Origin: Megaustenia siamemsis
Lineage: Eukaryota; Mollusca; Gastropoda; Stylommatophora; Ariophantidae
Assembly (NCBI GenBank): GCA_032433765.1
Contig: JAVIAB010000049.1
Location: 25,501,602-25,565,601 of the forward strand
Length of the DNA: 64,000 nt
Direction: 5' to 3'
Shown: positions 1 to 11,965 of the stretch, piece after piece
How positions within the stretch are numbered: position 1 is the stretch's first letter
Layout: every line of letters starts with the position of its first letter
Position numbers and translations under genes: made by a program
The notes under the pieces: generated by a model
Database searches by the model: none
What the model saw: the letters and a program-made list of their open reading frames with translations, nothing else
What the model was told of the DNA's origin: nothing

Positions 1-152
1 TCTTGAAAACGAGCCTAGAAATGTGAAAGTTTGCTGTTAATCACTTGACAATGATCATCTAATGCTGTCACAAATGGCTTCCTGAGAGTTTAGCACACAA
101 ATTGTTCTGCATTATTCTATTACAGATTTTAGTTCACAAATTATTCTGCATT
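1..152. repeat. Start of 39-bp A/T-rich array, left of LINE-B
   Basis: From about position 90 the sequence is made of the same units as 2329-3645 (GATTTTAGTTCACAAATTAT core). The LINE-B copy at 162-2328 splits the array. Bases 1-89 show nothing recognisable. Confidence 0.7.
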
Positions 153-161
153 ATTCTATTA

Positions 162-2328
162 TTTTGTAACTCATTTTCACTCTTAGCGATTAAGACTGTA
201 TCATCAGCATACCTTAGATTATTTACATTATGAACTCCAATTGTTATTCCAGACATGCCCCTTATGGATCTTAAAATAATCTCACTATAAATATTAAACA
301 AATCTGATGACAGCACACAACCTTGTCTAACACCCTGTTTTATTTGTTGAAACATTCCCAATTGGTTTCCAGTTCTTATGGCCGCTGTTTGTTGCCAGTA
401 CATGTTCTTTATTATTCTTAGATCTTTGCTGTCTACGTTTATGCATTCTAAAATTTTGATTATTTCTTGGTGCTTTACTTTGTCAAATGCCTTGGTGTAA
501 TCTATAAAACATAGGTATAGATCTGTTTTCAACTCTATGGCCTTTTCTACTAAAGATCTTATGATATAAATGGCATTGCTTGTTCCTTCATCTCTAACAA
601 AACCACACTGTTCATCGCTAATTTCTAGACTGATTTTGTTTCGCACTCTTCACATGATGATTCTTAGTAATATCTTAGTCATATGACTCATAAGGCTTAT
701 TGTGCGATGATCATCGCATTCAATCGCACCCAATTTTTTTGGTAGGGCTATGAATATTGATTTGAGCATGTCGTCTGGTATATGTCCGCTGTTGTAGATA
801 TCATTCAATATTTTTGTTATTATTTCTATTCCAAAATCACCCATGGCTTCAATCTCTTCTTTAGTTATATTATCTGGTCCAGGAGCTTTGCCTGCTTTCA
901 TATTGCGCAAGGGGGCCTTCCACTTCTTCTCTGAGTATTTCTGGTCCTTCTCCATTATCCTTAATATTTACTTCCGTTAATTCATCATTATAAAGATCTT
1001 TAATGTATTCTGTCCATCGTTCCCTTATGTTTTCTTGATTAATCAACAGTTCTCCTTCCTTTGATCTTAGACATCCAGTTTTTGATTGCGTTTTTCTTCC
1101 TGTTAATTCAATTTGTTTGTATATAGCTATCTATCTATCTATTGACCTTTCGAGCCGTAACCGGCCCATAGGGCGTAGACCAAGATACACCTTCTCCTAT
1201 ATGAATTTTTTGTTCTAGCAGTTTTCTTTTAAAGATATTTTATCAAATCTCGCCATCTGTCTCTGTTCTGTGCAAGCAGTTCTATCTCATTGAGGGAGCC
1301 GATTTAGCTACAGCATCTCCTTTTTGTTGCATTTCAATCTCTTTGCATCTCTCTTTTAGCCATGCTTCTTTTGCTTCATTGCATTTTACCACAATTTATT
1401 TATTTAATCTCTTATACTCATCTTTATTTTCTTTATTTCTTCTTCTTGTATCCATTAGCTGCAAAATGTCATCTGTCATCCATTTTGTTTCTTGAATTTG
1501 TCCTCACTGGTGGTATGAACTCTTTTGATGTTTGTTGCATTGATTCTTTTAGCCTTTCCCACTGTTCATCAATGCTTTGTATCTTCTCTATTGCATTGTA
1601 CCGGTCTGAATTGTGATTTTATATTTGTCTTGCAGCTTCTTGTCTGATTTTAGTAAATCTAAATTTAACTTGATGTTAACTGAGGCTCGTTTTGTTGTTT
1701 TTAATTTTACTCTAAGCTTTCCCACAAGTGGTACATGATCACTATTGCAATCTGCCCCTGGTCTAGTTTTCACACACACCAGACTGTTTCTAAATCTATT
1801 GCTTATCATTATATAATCAATTTGATTACGTGTGTTGTCCCTTGAGCTTTTCCATGTCCACAGACGTCTTGGATGTTGCTTAAACCAGGTGTTTCCTATC
1901 ATCATGTTGTGTGTTCTAGCACAGTCAATAAGTTTCATGGACAATAGGACAACAGACAAAAAAATCACTGGAGTCTGTAGAAATGTGGTTTTACAGAAGA
2001 ATGTTGAGAGTATCATGGACAGCTAAGAAATGTAATGAAGATGTTCTGAGAGAGGTCAAAGCAAAAGAGAGCTAATTTCCAATATTAGGAAGAAACAATC
2101 ATCATTTTTTGGCCATGTAATGAGACGAGAACAACTGGAATATATTGTAACAACTGGAAAAATTGAGGGACGAAGACGTAAAGGGAAGCAAAGAGAAAAA
2201 ATAACAGACAGTTTAAAAGAATGGCTTGGCAGAAGGTCAACAACAGAAATGATAAATAACTGCCGAGATCGAAAGTTGTGGAGAGACATGATCACCTACG
2301 CCAGCAGGCCCGGTACTTGATGATGATG
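162..2328 (+). mobile_element. LINE-B copy with inverted 5' part (twin-priming structure)
   Basis: The minus-strand part, 2016 down to 162, encodes an endonuclease fragment (MKLIDCARTHNMMIGNTWF, then the IDYIM and SDHVPLVGKL blocks) followed by reverse transcriptase pieces (DYTKAFDKVKHQEI, GVRQGCVLS, RYADDTVLIAKSENELQ). The plus-strand part, about 1938-2323, encodes the element's C-terminal end (SWTIGQQ, FGHVMRREQLEY, RRKGKQREK) and a GATGAT tail. Both outer flanks are the same tandem array, with ATTCTATTA at 153-161 and 2329-2337 as a possible target duplication. The segment between the two parts is missing. Decayed, non-coding today. Confidence 0.8.
1121..1310 (-). mobile_element. LINE-A 3' fragment nested in LINE-B
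   Basis: Minus-strand copy of the LINE-A 3' end: CTATCTATCTATTGACC tail, then the segment containing CGTAACCGGCCCATAGGG, as at 34255 and 26160. It is flanked by TAGCTA on both sides and the LINE-B sequence resumes after it. Confidence 0.75.
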
Positions 2329-3645
2329 ATTCTATTATAGATTTTAGTTCACAAATTATTCTGCATTATTCTATTATAGATTTTAGTTCACAAATTATTC
2401 TGCATTATTCTACTATAGATTTTAGTTCACAAATTATTCTGCATTATTCTATTATAGATTTTAGTTCACAAATTATTCTGCATTATTCTACTATAGATTT
2501 TAGTTCACAAATTATTCTGCATTATTCTACTACAGATTTTAGTTCACAAATTATTCTGCATTATTCTACTATAGATTTTAGTTCACAAATTATTCTGCAT
2601 TATTCTACTATAGATTTTAGTTCACAAATTATTCTGCATTATTCTACTATAGATTTTAGTTCACAAATTATTCTGCATTATTCTACTACAGATTTTAGTT
2701 TACAAATTATTCTGCATTATTCTACTACAGATTTTAGTTCACAAATTATTCTACTACAGATTTTAGTTACAAATTAATCTACTACAGATTTTAGTTCACA
2801 AATTATTCTACTATTGATTTTAGTTCACAAATTATTCTATTGATTTTAGTTCACAAATTATTCTGCATTATTCTATTATAGATTTTAGTTCACAAAATAT
2901 TCTACTACAGATTTTCGTTCACAAATTATTCTACTACAAATTTTAGTTCACAAATTATTCTGCATTATTCTATTATAGATTTTAGTTCACAAATTATTCT
3001 ACTACAGATTTTAGTTCACAAATTATTCTGCATTATTCTATTATAGATTTTAGTTCACAAATTATTCTGCATTATTCTGTTATAGATTTTAGCACACAAA
3101 TTACTTTACTATAAATTTTAGCACACAAATTATTCTACTACAGATTTTAGTTCACAAATTATTCTACTACAGATTTTAGTTCACAAATTATTCTGCATTA
3201 TTCTATTATAGATTTTAGTTCACAAATTATTCTGCATTATTCTATTATAGATTTTAGTTCACAAATTATTCTACTACAGATTTTAGTTCACAAATTATTC
3301 TGCATTATTCGACTATAGATTTTAGTTCACAAATTATTCTACTACAGATTTTAGTTCACAAATTATTCTGCATTATTCGACTATAGATTTTAGTTCACAA
3401 ATTATTCTGCATTATTCTACTATAGATTTTAGTTCACAAATTATTCTGCATTATTCTACTACAGATTTTAGTTCACAAATTATTCTGCATTATTCTATTA
3501 TAGATTTTAGCACACAAATCATTCTGCATTATTCTGTTATAGATTTTAGCACACAAATTACTTTACTATAAATTTTAGCACACAAATTATTCTGCATTAT
3601 TCTATTATAGATTTTAGCACACAAATTATTCTACTATAGATTGTT
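2329..3645. repeat. Minisatellite, about 39 bp unit
   Basis: Repeats of ATTCTACTATAGATTTTAGT plus TCACAAATTATTCTGCATT, with shorter units that lack the GCATTATTCT part. Decayed units (TAGCACACAAATT) gather towards the right end. Confidence 0.95.
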
Positions 3646-3985
3646 TGAAATAATCTGACCTAACCTTCCGTGGCACATAATGCAACAGATTGAAATTGTT
3701 AATGTATTCTAGAATTGCCAACAATCTCCTATAGTTCATTTATAAATTCATGAACACTGTCCTTCAATTTTCTCAGAAACTATTTGATGAACTGCAGTGA
3801 ATTTTTTGCATGCAGTCTTAGATGTTCACTGACCTTAAGATTTTATCTTAACCAAGCTTGTCCACCCTAAACTAAGTAACTAGGCAGCTGAGAATGACAT
3901 TTAAGTTCCTAAACTGTCACATACCAAATATAAAGTTAAAAAGTTCAGTTCACAGATCAAAATAAAATATTGATAATTGAGAGAA
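3646..3985. other. No recognisable feature
   Basis: Low-GC intronic sequence without an ORF, repeat match or splice-bounded coding block that I can identify. Confidence 0.5.
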
Positions 3986-3989
3986 GAAC

Positions 3990-4262
3990 ACCAGTAATTT
4001 GATAAGAGAAATCACAAAATATCCAAGAATACCATCTCTAATTAAGAAAAGAAGGTGGTCATAGGTTGGCCATGTGATGAGAAGAGACAACAAGAGAATC
4101 TTAAAGCAAGCCCTCAAATGGGAACCAGAGGATAAAAAAAAAAAAAAGAGACTGGCCTATAAAGAAACATAAAAGAACACAGAGGCGAGAGGCAAGAACA
4201 GCAGGCATCAGCTCCCTCACTGAAATTAAACTTGCCCTGCTCAAAGATATCTGGTGAGATAC
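3990..4262 (+). mobile_element. Degraded LINE-A-like C-terminal fragment
   Basis: Resembles the LINE-A end around 25790-26060: a KKR-WS-VGHVMRRD-like stretch (GGTCATAGGTTGGCCATGTG), then AGAGGCAAGAACAGCAGG and CAGCTCCCTCACTGA. An A-run at 4136-4146 and many substitutions show an old copy. Confidence 0.7.
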
Positions 4263-4539
4263 AGTGTGGGTCCTGTGCAAGGTCTGATGCTTAATAACAA
4301 AGATTGTCGGACACAGAGAATTAAACATTTCTGACATATGTGCCGTCTTCAGCTCGAAAGGACAATAAATGACATTGATAAATGACATTGATGTCACCTG
4401 TTACAGATTGGAGTATCAGAGCCAGCCAGAAGGTGCCTGTGTTTGTAGTTGTAGGCAAACTTGAAGAGTGTCCTCTTAAACAGAGAGGACGAGTTCACCT
4501 TCTCCCAGACATTTTTATATATTCTGTCCATGATGACCT

Positions 4540-4960
4540 GAAAGAAAAGATAATCAACAGTCAACTAGACAACATCATCAAAAGTCAACTAGACAACATC
4601 ATCAAGTCAACAAGCCAACATCATCAAAAGTCAACTAGACAACATCATCAACAGTCAACTAGATGGCAACATCATCAACAGTTAACTAGACAACATCATC
4701 AACAGTCAACTAGACAACATCATCAACAGTTAACTAGACAACATCATCAATAGCCAACATCATCAACAGTCAACCAGCCAACATCATCAACAGTCAACCA
4801 GCCAACATCATCAACAGTTAACTAGACAACATCATCAACAGTCAACTAGACAACATCATCAACAGTCAACTAGACAACATCATCAATAGTCAACTAGACA
4901 ACATCAACAGTCAACCAGCCAACATCAACAGTCAACCAGCCAACATCATCAAAACTATCA
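4540..4960. repeat. 24-bp minisatellite
   Basis: Unit AGTCAACTAGACAACATCATCAAC with variants lacking CATCATCAAC or reading CAGTCAACCAGCCAACATC. Because the unit is a multiple of three, one frame stays open (QHHQQSTR repeats at 4382-4753); I do not regard this as a gene. Positions 4263-4539 and 4961-5135 hold nothing recognisable. Confidence 0.9.
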
Positions 4961-5135
4961 ATATTAAAACGAATCACCAAAAACATCAACATAAGTAACA
5001 ACAATAACAGTGTGATGATTTATTACAAAAGTGATGACTGAAAAAATAAGCCTATTATTCAGCTGATTTATTTTAAGTTATTACATTATATTATAAGATT
5101 GGCTTGTTAGATTATTACAAATAACAACAAGACTG

Positions 5136-6560
5136 AAGTCAAACAGTAACTCATAACTGACTCTACTTCAAAGACACCCAACAGCAACAAGACTGAAGTC
5201 AAACAGTGACTCATAACTGACTCTACTTCAAAGACACCCAAAAGCAACTAGACTGAAGTCAAACAGTGACTCATAACTGACTCTACTTCAAAGACACCCA
5301 AAAGCAACTAGACTGAAGTCAAACAGTGACTCATAACTGACTCTACTTCAAAGACACCCAACAGCAACAAGACTGAAGTCAAACAGTGACTCATAACTGA
5401 CTCTACTTCAAAGACACCCAAAAGCAACTAGACTGAAGTCAAACAGTGACTCATAACTGACTCTACTTCAAAGACACCCAAAAGCAACTAGACTGAAGTC
5501 AAACAGTGACTCATAACTGACTCTACTTCAAATATACCCAAAAGCAACTAGACTGAAGTCAAACAGTGACTCATAACTGACTCTACTTCAAATATACCCA
5601 ACAGCAACAACACTGAAGTCAAACAGTGACTCATAACTGACTCTACTTCAAATATACCCAACAGCAACAACACTGAAGTCAAACAGTGACTCATAACTGA
5701 CTCTACTTCAAAGACACCCAACAACAACAACACTGAAGTCATGAGTGACTCATAACTGACAAAGACACCCAACAGCAACAACAAGACTGAAGTCAAACAG
5801 TGACTCATTACTGACAAAGACACCCAACAGCAATAACAAGACTGAAGTCAAACAGTGACTCATTACTGACAAAGACACCCAACAGCAACAACAAGACTGA
5901 AGTCAAACAGTGACTCATAACTGACAAAGACACCCAGCAGCAACAACAAGACTGAAGTCAAACAGTGACTCATAACTGACAAAGACACCCAGCAGCAACA
6001 ACAAGACTGAAGTCAAACAGTGACTCATAACTGACAAAGACACCCAACAGCAACAACAAGACTGAAGTCAAACAGTGACTCATAACTGACAAAGACACCC
6101 AGCAACAACAAGACTGAAGTCAAACAGTGACTCATTACTGACAAAGACACCCAGCAGCAACAACAAGACTGAAGTCAAACAGTGACTCATAACTGACAAA
6201 GACACCCATCAGCAACAACAAGACTGAAGTCAAACAGTGACTCATTACTGACAAAGACACCCAGCAGCAACAACAAGACTGAAGTCAAACAGTGACTCAT
6301 AACTGACAAAGACACCCAGCAGCAACAACAAGACTGAAGTCAAACAGTGACTCATTACTGACAAAGACACCCAGCAGCAACAACAAGACTGAAGTCAAAC
6401 AGTGACTCATAACTGACAAAGACACCCAGCAGCAACAACAAGACTGAAGTCAAACAGTGACTCATTACTGACAAAGACACCCAGCAGCAACAACAAGACT
6501 GAAGTCAAACAGTGACTCATTACTGACAAAGACACCCAGCAGCAACAAGTCCAGTAAAGA
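5136..6560. repeat. 60-bp then 55-bp minisatellite beside ACSL exon 10
   Basis: The left part repeats a 60-bp unit (GACTGAAGTCAAACAGTGAC, TCATAACTGACTCTACTTCA, AAGACACCCAACAGCAACAA). From about 5760 the CTCTACTTC segment is lost and the unit becomes 55 bp. The last partial unit ends about 20 bp from the exon 10 donor. Confidence 0.95.
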
Positions 6561-6577
6561 CAGGATGAGATACTCAC

Positions 6578-6649
6578 TGGCACTGCAGCCACCAATGTTG
6601 GTTTAAGCTCTGTCACATCCCCGGTGCTGCCTCTCTTGATTTTGGTCGA
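6578..6649 (-). CDS. ACSL3/4: ACSL exon 10 (last exon visible)
   Basis: 72 nt, 24 codons in phase 0. Acceptor TCTGTTTCAG|TCGACC, donor GTGCCA|GTGAGT. It encodes STKIKRGSTGDVTELKPTLV then AAVP, matching the KG--GD---LKPT-MAAVP block. The following family segment (E-MDRIYK) is not visible between 1 and 6577 and is presumed to lie to the left of the window. The 55-bp array at 5.1-6.56 kb begins about 20 bp downstream of the donor. Confidence 0.93.
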
Positions 6650-6867
6650 CTGAAACAGACAGCAAATTATTCACAATTCTCAAACAAATATCATTTCCTA
6701 ATTTTATCAATAAAATTTCTCATCATTTTTTGCCAATTCCAGATTGAAGGATCGCTAGCATGGAGAGCCATTTCACCGTGATCTTGTATCCATCAAATAT
6801 TCTTCTGTCCATCTCATAACGTTATCAGTTCACATTAATTTCTGCCTGCCTGTATAATAATAATCTA

Positions 6868-7035
6868 CCTATTTACCTTCCGAGCTGTACCTGGCCCATA
6901 GGGCATAGATCCAGATACTCTTTCTCTTATCTAAATTTTTATTCTAGCAGTTTTCAATCCTTCTAAAGATATTTAATCAAATCTAGCCATTTGTCTCTGT
7001 TCTGTGCAAGCAACCTTATCTCATCGAGGGAGGTT
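6868..7035 (-). mobile_element. LINE-A 3' end fragment
   Basis: Minus-strand LINE-A 3' end (CCTGGCCCATAGGGCATAGA, TTCTAGCAGTTTTC, TTTGTCTCTGTTCTGTGC), diverged, 5' truncated. The bases around it (6650-6867, 7036-7195) show nothing else. Confidence 0.75.
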
Positions 7036-7195
7036 GAGTGTTGATAATGTTAATGGGAAAATTTTTATACAGAGCTTTCTGGCAGGAGGTAATCTGACCA
7101 TCAGAAGCAGACCCCATTGAGCAAGTGTTTCGGCCTTTTAGCTTCTTGACACTCGAAGGGAAATCTTATTTTGTCAACATTCTTGACTGTTGTAT

Positions 7196-10100
7196 TTAAC
7201 CCTTGATTATGATTCCATCATAAAAATCTCCGCCCCAAAATACAAATTCTTGAAATTTGACAGTTTGCTGTTGGCATACATTTCCCCCTCCCAATATCTT
7301 CCTAATTACTACTTCCAGTGACCTCTAAGTGTTGCACTTCTTTCCTTTGATGTTGCATGCTTTTCTTTTCAAGTACGTGGTAAAAATTACAGGGAGAGAA
7401 GGAAAGAATTCACATGGTAAAAATTACAGGGAGAGAAGGAAAGAATTTAAGTGGTAAAAATTACAGGGAGAGAAGGAAAGAATTTAAGTGCTAAAAATTA
7501 CAGGCAGAGAGAGAGAAAGAATTTACATGGTAAAAATTACAGAGAGAGAGAGAAAGAATTTACATGGTAAAAATTACAGAGAGAGAGAGAAAGAATTTAT
7601 GTGGTAAAAATTACAGAGAGAGAGAGAAAGAATTTATGTGGTAAAAATTACAGAGAGAGAGAGAAAGAATTTATGTGGTAAAAATTACAGGCAGAGAGAG
7701 AGAAAGAATTTATGTGGTAAAAATTACAGGGAGAGAGAGAAAGAATTTATGTGGTAAAAATTACAGGGAGAGAAAGAATTTATGTGGTAAAAATTACAGA
7801 GAGAGAGAGAAAGAATTTATGTGGTAAAAATTACAGGGAGAGAGAGAAAGAATTTATGTGGTAAAAATTACAGGGAGAGAAAGAATTTATGTGGTAAAAA
7901 TTACAGGGAGAGAAAGAATTTATGTGGTAAAAATTACAGGGAGAGAGAGAAAGAATTTATGTGGTAAAAATTACAGGGAGAGAAAGAATTTATGTGGTAA
8001 AAATTACAGGGAGAGAGAGAAAGAATTTATGTGGTAAAAATTACAGGGAGAGAAAGAATTTATGTGGTAAAAATTACAGGGAGAGAAAGAATTTACATGG
8101 TAAAAATTACAGGGAGAGAGAGAAAGAATTTATGTGGTAAAAATTACAGGGAGAGAAAGAATTTATGTGGTAAAAATTACAGGGAGAGAAAGAATTTATG
8201 TGGTAAAAATTACAGGGAGAGAGAGAAAGAATTTATGTGGTAAAAATTACAGGGAGAGAAAGAATTTATGTGGTAAAAATTACAGGGAGAGAAAGAATTT
8301 ATGTGGTAAAAATTACAGGGAGAGAAAGAATTTACATGGTAAAAATTACAGGGAGAGAGAGAAAGAATTTATGTGGTAAAAATTACAGGGAGAGAAAGAA
8401 TTTATGTGGTAAAAATTACAGGGAGAGAAAGAATTTATGTGGTAAAAATTACAGGGAGAGAAAGAATTTATGTGGTAAAAATTACAGAGAGAGAGAGAAA
8501 GAATTTATGTGGTAAAAATTACAGGCAGAGAGAAAGAATTTATGTGGTACAAATTACAGGGAGAGAAAGAATTTATGTGGTAAAAATTACAGGGAGAGAA
8601 AGAATTTATGTGGTAAAAATTACAGGGAGAGAGAGAAAGAATTTATGTGGTAAAAATTACAGGCAGAGAGAGAGAAAGAATTTATGTGGTAAAAATTACA
8701 GGGAGAGAGAGAAAGAATTTATGTGGTAAAAATTACAGAGAGAGAGAGAGAAAGAATTTATGTGGTAAAAATTACAGAGAGAGAGAGAAAGAATTTATGT
8801 GGTAAAAATTACAGGCAGAGAGAGAGAAAGAATTTATGTGGTAAAAATTACAGGGAGAGAAAGAATTTATGTGGTAAAAATTACAGGGAGAGAAAGAATT
8901 TATGTGGTAAAAATTACAGGGAGAGAAAGAATTTATGTGGTAAAAATTACAGGGAGAGAGAGAAAGAATTTATGTGGTAAAAATTACAGGGAGAGAAAGA
9001 ATTTATGTGGTAAAAATTACAGGGAGAGAAAGAATTTATGTGGTAAAAATTACAGGGAGAGAAAGAATTTATGTGGTAAAAATTACAGGGAGAGAGAGAA
9101 AGAATTTATGTGGTAAAAATTACAGGGAGAGAAAGAATTTATGTGGTAAAAATTACAGGGAGAGAAAGAATTTATGTGGTAAAAATTACAGGGAGAGAAA
9201 GAATTTATGTGGTACAAATTACAGGGAGAGAAAGAATTTATGTGGTAAAAATTACAGGGAGAGAAAGAATTTATGTGGTAAAAATTACAGGGAGAGAGAG
9301 AAAGAATTTATGTGGTAAAAATTACAGGGAGAGAAAGAATTTATGTGGTAAAAATTACAGGGAGAGAAAGAATTTATGTGGTAAAAATTACAGGGAGAGA
9401 AAGAATTTATGTGGTACAAATTACAGGGAGAGAAAGAATTTATGTGGTAAAAATTACAGGGAGAGAAAGAATTTATGTGGTAAAAATTACAGGGAGAGAG
9501 AGAAAGAATTTATGTGGTAAAAATTACAGGGAGAGAAAGAATTTATGTGGTAAAAATTACAGGGAGAGAAAGAATTTATGTGGTAAAAATTACAGGGAGA
9601 GAGAGAAAGAATTTATGTGGTAAAAAATTACAGGGAGAGAGAGAAAGAATTTATGTGGTAAAAATTACAGGGAGAGAGAGAAAGAATTTATGTGGTAAAA
9701 ATTACAGGGAGAGAGAGAAAGAATTTATGTGGTAAAAAATTACAGGGAGAGAGAGAAAGAATTTATGTGGTAAAAATTACAGGGAGAGAAAGAATTTATG
9801 TGGTAAAAATTACAGGGAGAGAAAGAATTTATGTGGTAAAAATTACAGGGAGAGAAAGAATTTATGTGGTAAAAGTTACAGGGAGAGAAAGAATTTATGT
9901 GGTAAAAGTTACAGGGAGAGAAAGAATTTATGTGGTAAAAATTACAGGGAGAGAAAGAATTTATGTGGTAAAAATTACAGGCAGAGAGAGAGAAAGAATT
10001 TATGTGGTAAAAATTACAAAGGTATCATAGAAAGGAGGCTGTTTAAAAAAAAAAAAAAAATTTCATCAATTAATCAGAAAAATTCTTTTCTTTTTTATTT

Positions 10101-10481
10101 CTCACGATGGGAGAAATCTCCTTGGCCATCGGTGAGACATCAAAGAAACCTTTGTAATACGAGATAGCAGGTGAAAGGCGCTTTGAGGGAGCCGAACATA
10201 AAGCTGGGTGGACATGGTGGTCATATGAATAGACAAGGTAAAACTTCAGGTATCTACAGCGCAATGTGTTCAAATTTCAGCCCATAAATCGAACATAATC
10301 CAGGAAATTATTACAGCATTCACTTCCCAATGTGTCTGCTTGGGTCAACACACAATTGTGTAGCAAAAGTTCAAAGAAAATACTATTTTTGGAACCCAAA
10401 TGTAACATTTAAGTTGCAGTAATTTTTGCGACGGTATCGTGAAAATGTCCACCACAGATATGTATCATAATCTAGAGTTAA
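7196..10481. mobile_element. TTAA-flanked MITE-like element with internal array
   Basis: TTAA at 7196-7199 is followed by CCCTTGATTATGATTCC, and the right end reads GTATCATAATCTAGAG before TTAA at 10478-10481. These are inverted terminal repeats with consensus CCCTAGATTATGATACC. The left arm (7200-7372) and right arm (10023-10477) match the two arms of the copies at 20914-21541 and 45470-46195. No transposase is present. The TTAA duplication and CCC-starting ends suggest a non-autonomous piggyBac-type element. Confidence 0.75.
7372..10022. repeat. 33/37-bp minisatellite inside the MITE-like element
   Basis: Unit GGTAAAAATTACAGGGAGAG then AAAGAATTTATGT (33 bp), with a GAGA-extended 37-bp form. 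Runs of two, three or five 33-bp units followed by a 37-bp unit give higher-order periods of 103, 136 and 202 bp. The many overlapping plus-strand ORFs (KITGRERIYVV repeats) follow from the 33-bp period and are not genes. Confidence 0.95.
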
Positions 10482-10556
10482 ACTGAGATCTGAACACAAA
10501 AGACTGAATCAACTTATGTTTTGAAAATTCAGATTTTGAGAAAATTTATCTTTGCC

Positions 10557-11478
10557 TATGTAGACATTCTCCAGTCTTGCTAGTAACCAATCTCCAGATA
10601 ACACAGAAGATATTCTCCAGTCTTGCTAGTAGCCATTCTCCAGATAATACAGAAGACAATCTCCAGTCTTGCTAGTAGCCAATCTCCAGAAAACACAGTA
10701 GCCAATCTCCAGAAAACTCAGAAGACATTCTCCAGTCTTGCTAGTAGCCAATCTCCAGAAAACTCAGAAGACATTCTCCAGTCTTGCTAGTAGCCAATCT
10801 CCAGAAAACACAGAAGACATTCTCCAGTCTTGCTAGTAGCCAATCTCCAGAAAACACAGTAGCCAATCTCCAGAAAACTCAGAAGACATTCTCCAGTCTT
10901 GCTAGTAGCCAATCTCCAGAAAACACAGAAGACATTCTCCAGTCTTGCTAATAGCCAATCTCCAGAAAACACAGAAGACATTCTCCAGTCTTGCTAGTAG
11001 CTAATCTCCAGAAAACACAGAAGACAATCTCCAGTCTTGCTGGTAGCCAATCACCAGAAAACACAGAACATATTCTCCAGTCTTGCTAGTAGTCAATCTT
11101 CAGAAAACTCAGAAGACATTCTCCAGTCTTGCTAGTAGCCAATCTCCAGAAAACACAGAAGACATTCTCCAGTCTTGCTAGTAGCCAATCTCCAGAAAAC
11201 ACAGAAGACAATCTCCAGTCTTGCTAGTAGCCAATCTCCAGAAAACACAGAAGACATTCTTCAGTTTTGCTAGTAGCCAATCTCCAGAAAACACAGTAGC
11301 CAATCTCCAGAAAACGCAGAAGACATTCTTCAGTCTTGCTAGTAGCCAATCTCCAGAAAACACAGTAGCCAATCTCCAGTCTTGCTAGTAGCCAATCTCG
11401 AGAAAACACAGAAGACATTCTTCAGTCTTGCTAGTAGCCAATCTCCAGAAAATGCAGAAGACATTCTCCAGTCTTGTA
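10557..11478. repeat. 46-bp minisatellite
   Basis: Unit CATTCTCCAGTCTTGCTAGT then AGCCAATCTCCAGAAAACACAGAAGA. Some units carry an extra copy of AGCCAATCTCCAGAAAACAC. Confidence 0.95.
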
Positions 11479-11565
11479 AGTGAGATGAGACTTGTCTTGT
11501 TGTAGAGTTTTTATAGTAGAGTTTCTTTAGAGGACCTGTCAACCACACTAAAGCATCATCATCAT

Positions 11566-11965
11566 GTGCCATACTGGGTGGCATAGGTGATCATGTCCTT
11601 CTACAATCGTCTATCCACAGTGCATCATATCAGTTCTGTTGTTGACTGTTTTCCATGCCATGACACCAAGCTATCCAGTATCTTTTCTCTCTGTCATCTG
11701 CGATCTCTCTTCCACTGTATTTTTTCAGTTGTAACTAAGTATTCCAACTTTCCTCTTCTCATGATGTACCTGAAAAATGTTGACTGTTTCTTTCTGGAGG
11801 AGCTCCCTCTCTGTGTTGGCTTCTTTGAGAATTTCCTCATTGTTCTTTTTAGCTGTTCAGGGAACTCTCAACATTTTTCTGAGAAATACCATCTCTGTGG
11901 CCTCTAACTGCCTTTTCATTTGTTTGTCTACTGTACATAATTCACTTCCATAGGTCAGAACATTT
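11566..11965 (-). mobile_element. LINE C-terminal fragment (related to LINE-B)
   Basis: Minus-strand remnant of the same class as 51850-52330: the 3' end GGCATAGGTGATCATGTCC, then VDCF-like stretches and the segment opposite CATAATTCACTTCCATAGG. The 47-bp array starts inside its sequence near 11960. Confidence 0.65.

Noticed and set aside
3646..5135. Search for the next ACSL exon (the E-MDRIYK segment)
   Set aside because: No matching peptide flanked by splice sites was seen; presumed left of the window.
5136..6560. Regular direct repeats, considered as a CRISPR array
   Set aside because: No unique spacers: the whole unit is repeated, and the setting is an animal intron.
8031..10030. Series of overlapping KITGRERIYVV-type ORFs, as a possible multigene cluster
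   Set aside because: All arise from the 33-bp period; frames switch at each 37-bp unit. No gene structure.
10070..10273. Small minus-strand ORF, as a possible host gene
   Set aside because: It lies in the right arm of the MITE-like element and matches the other copies' non-coding arms.
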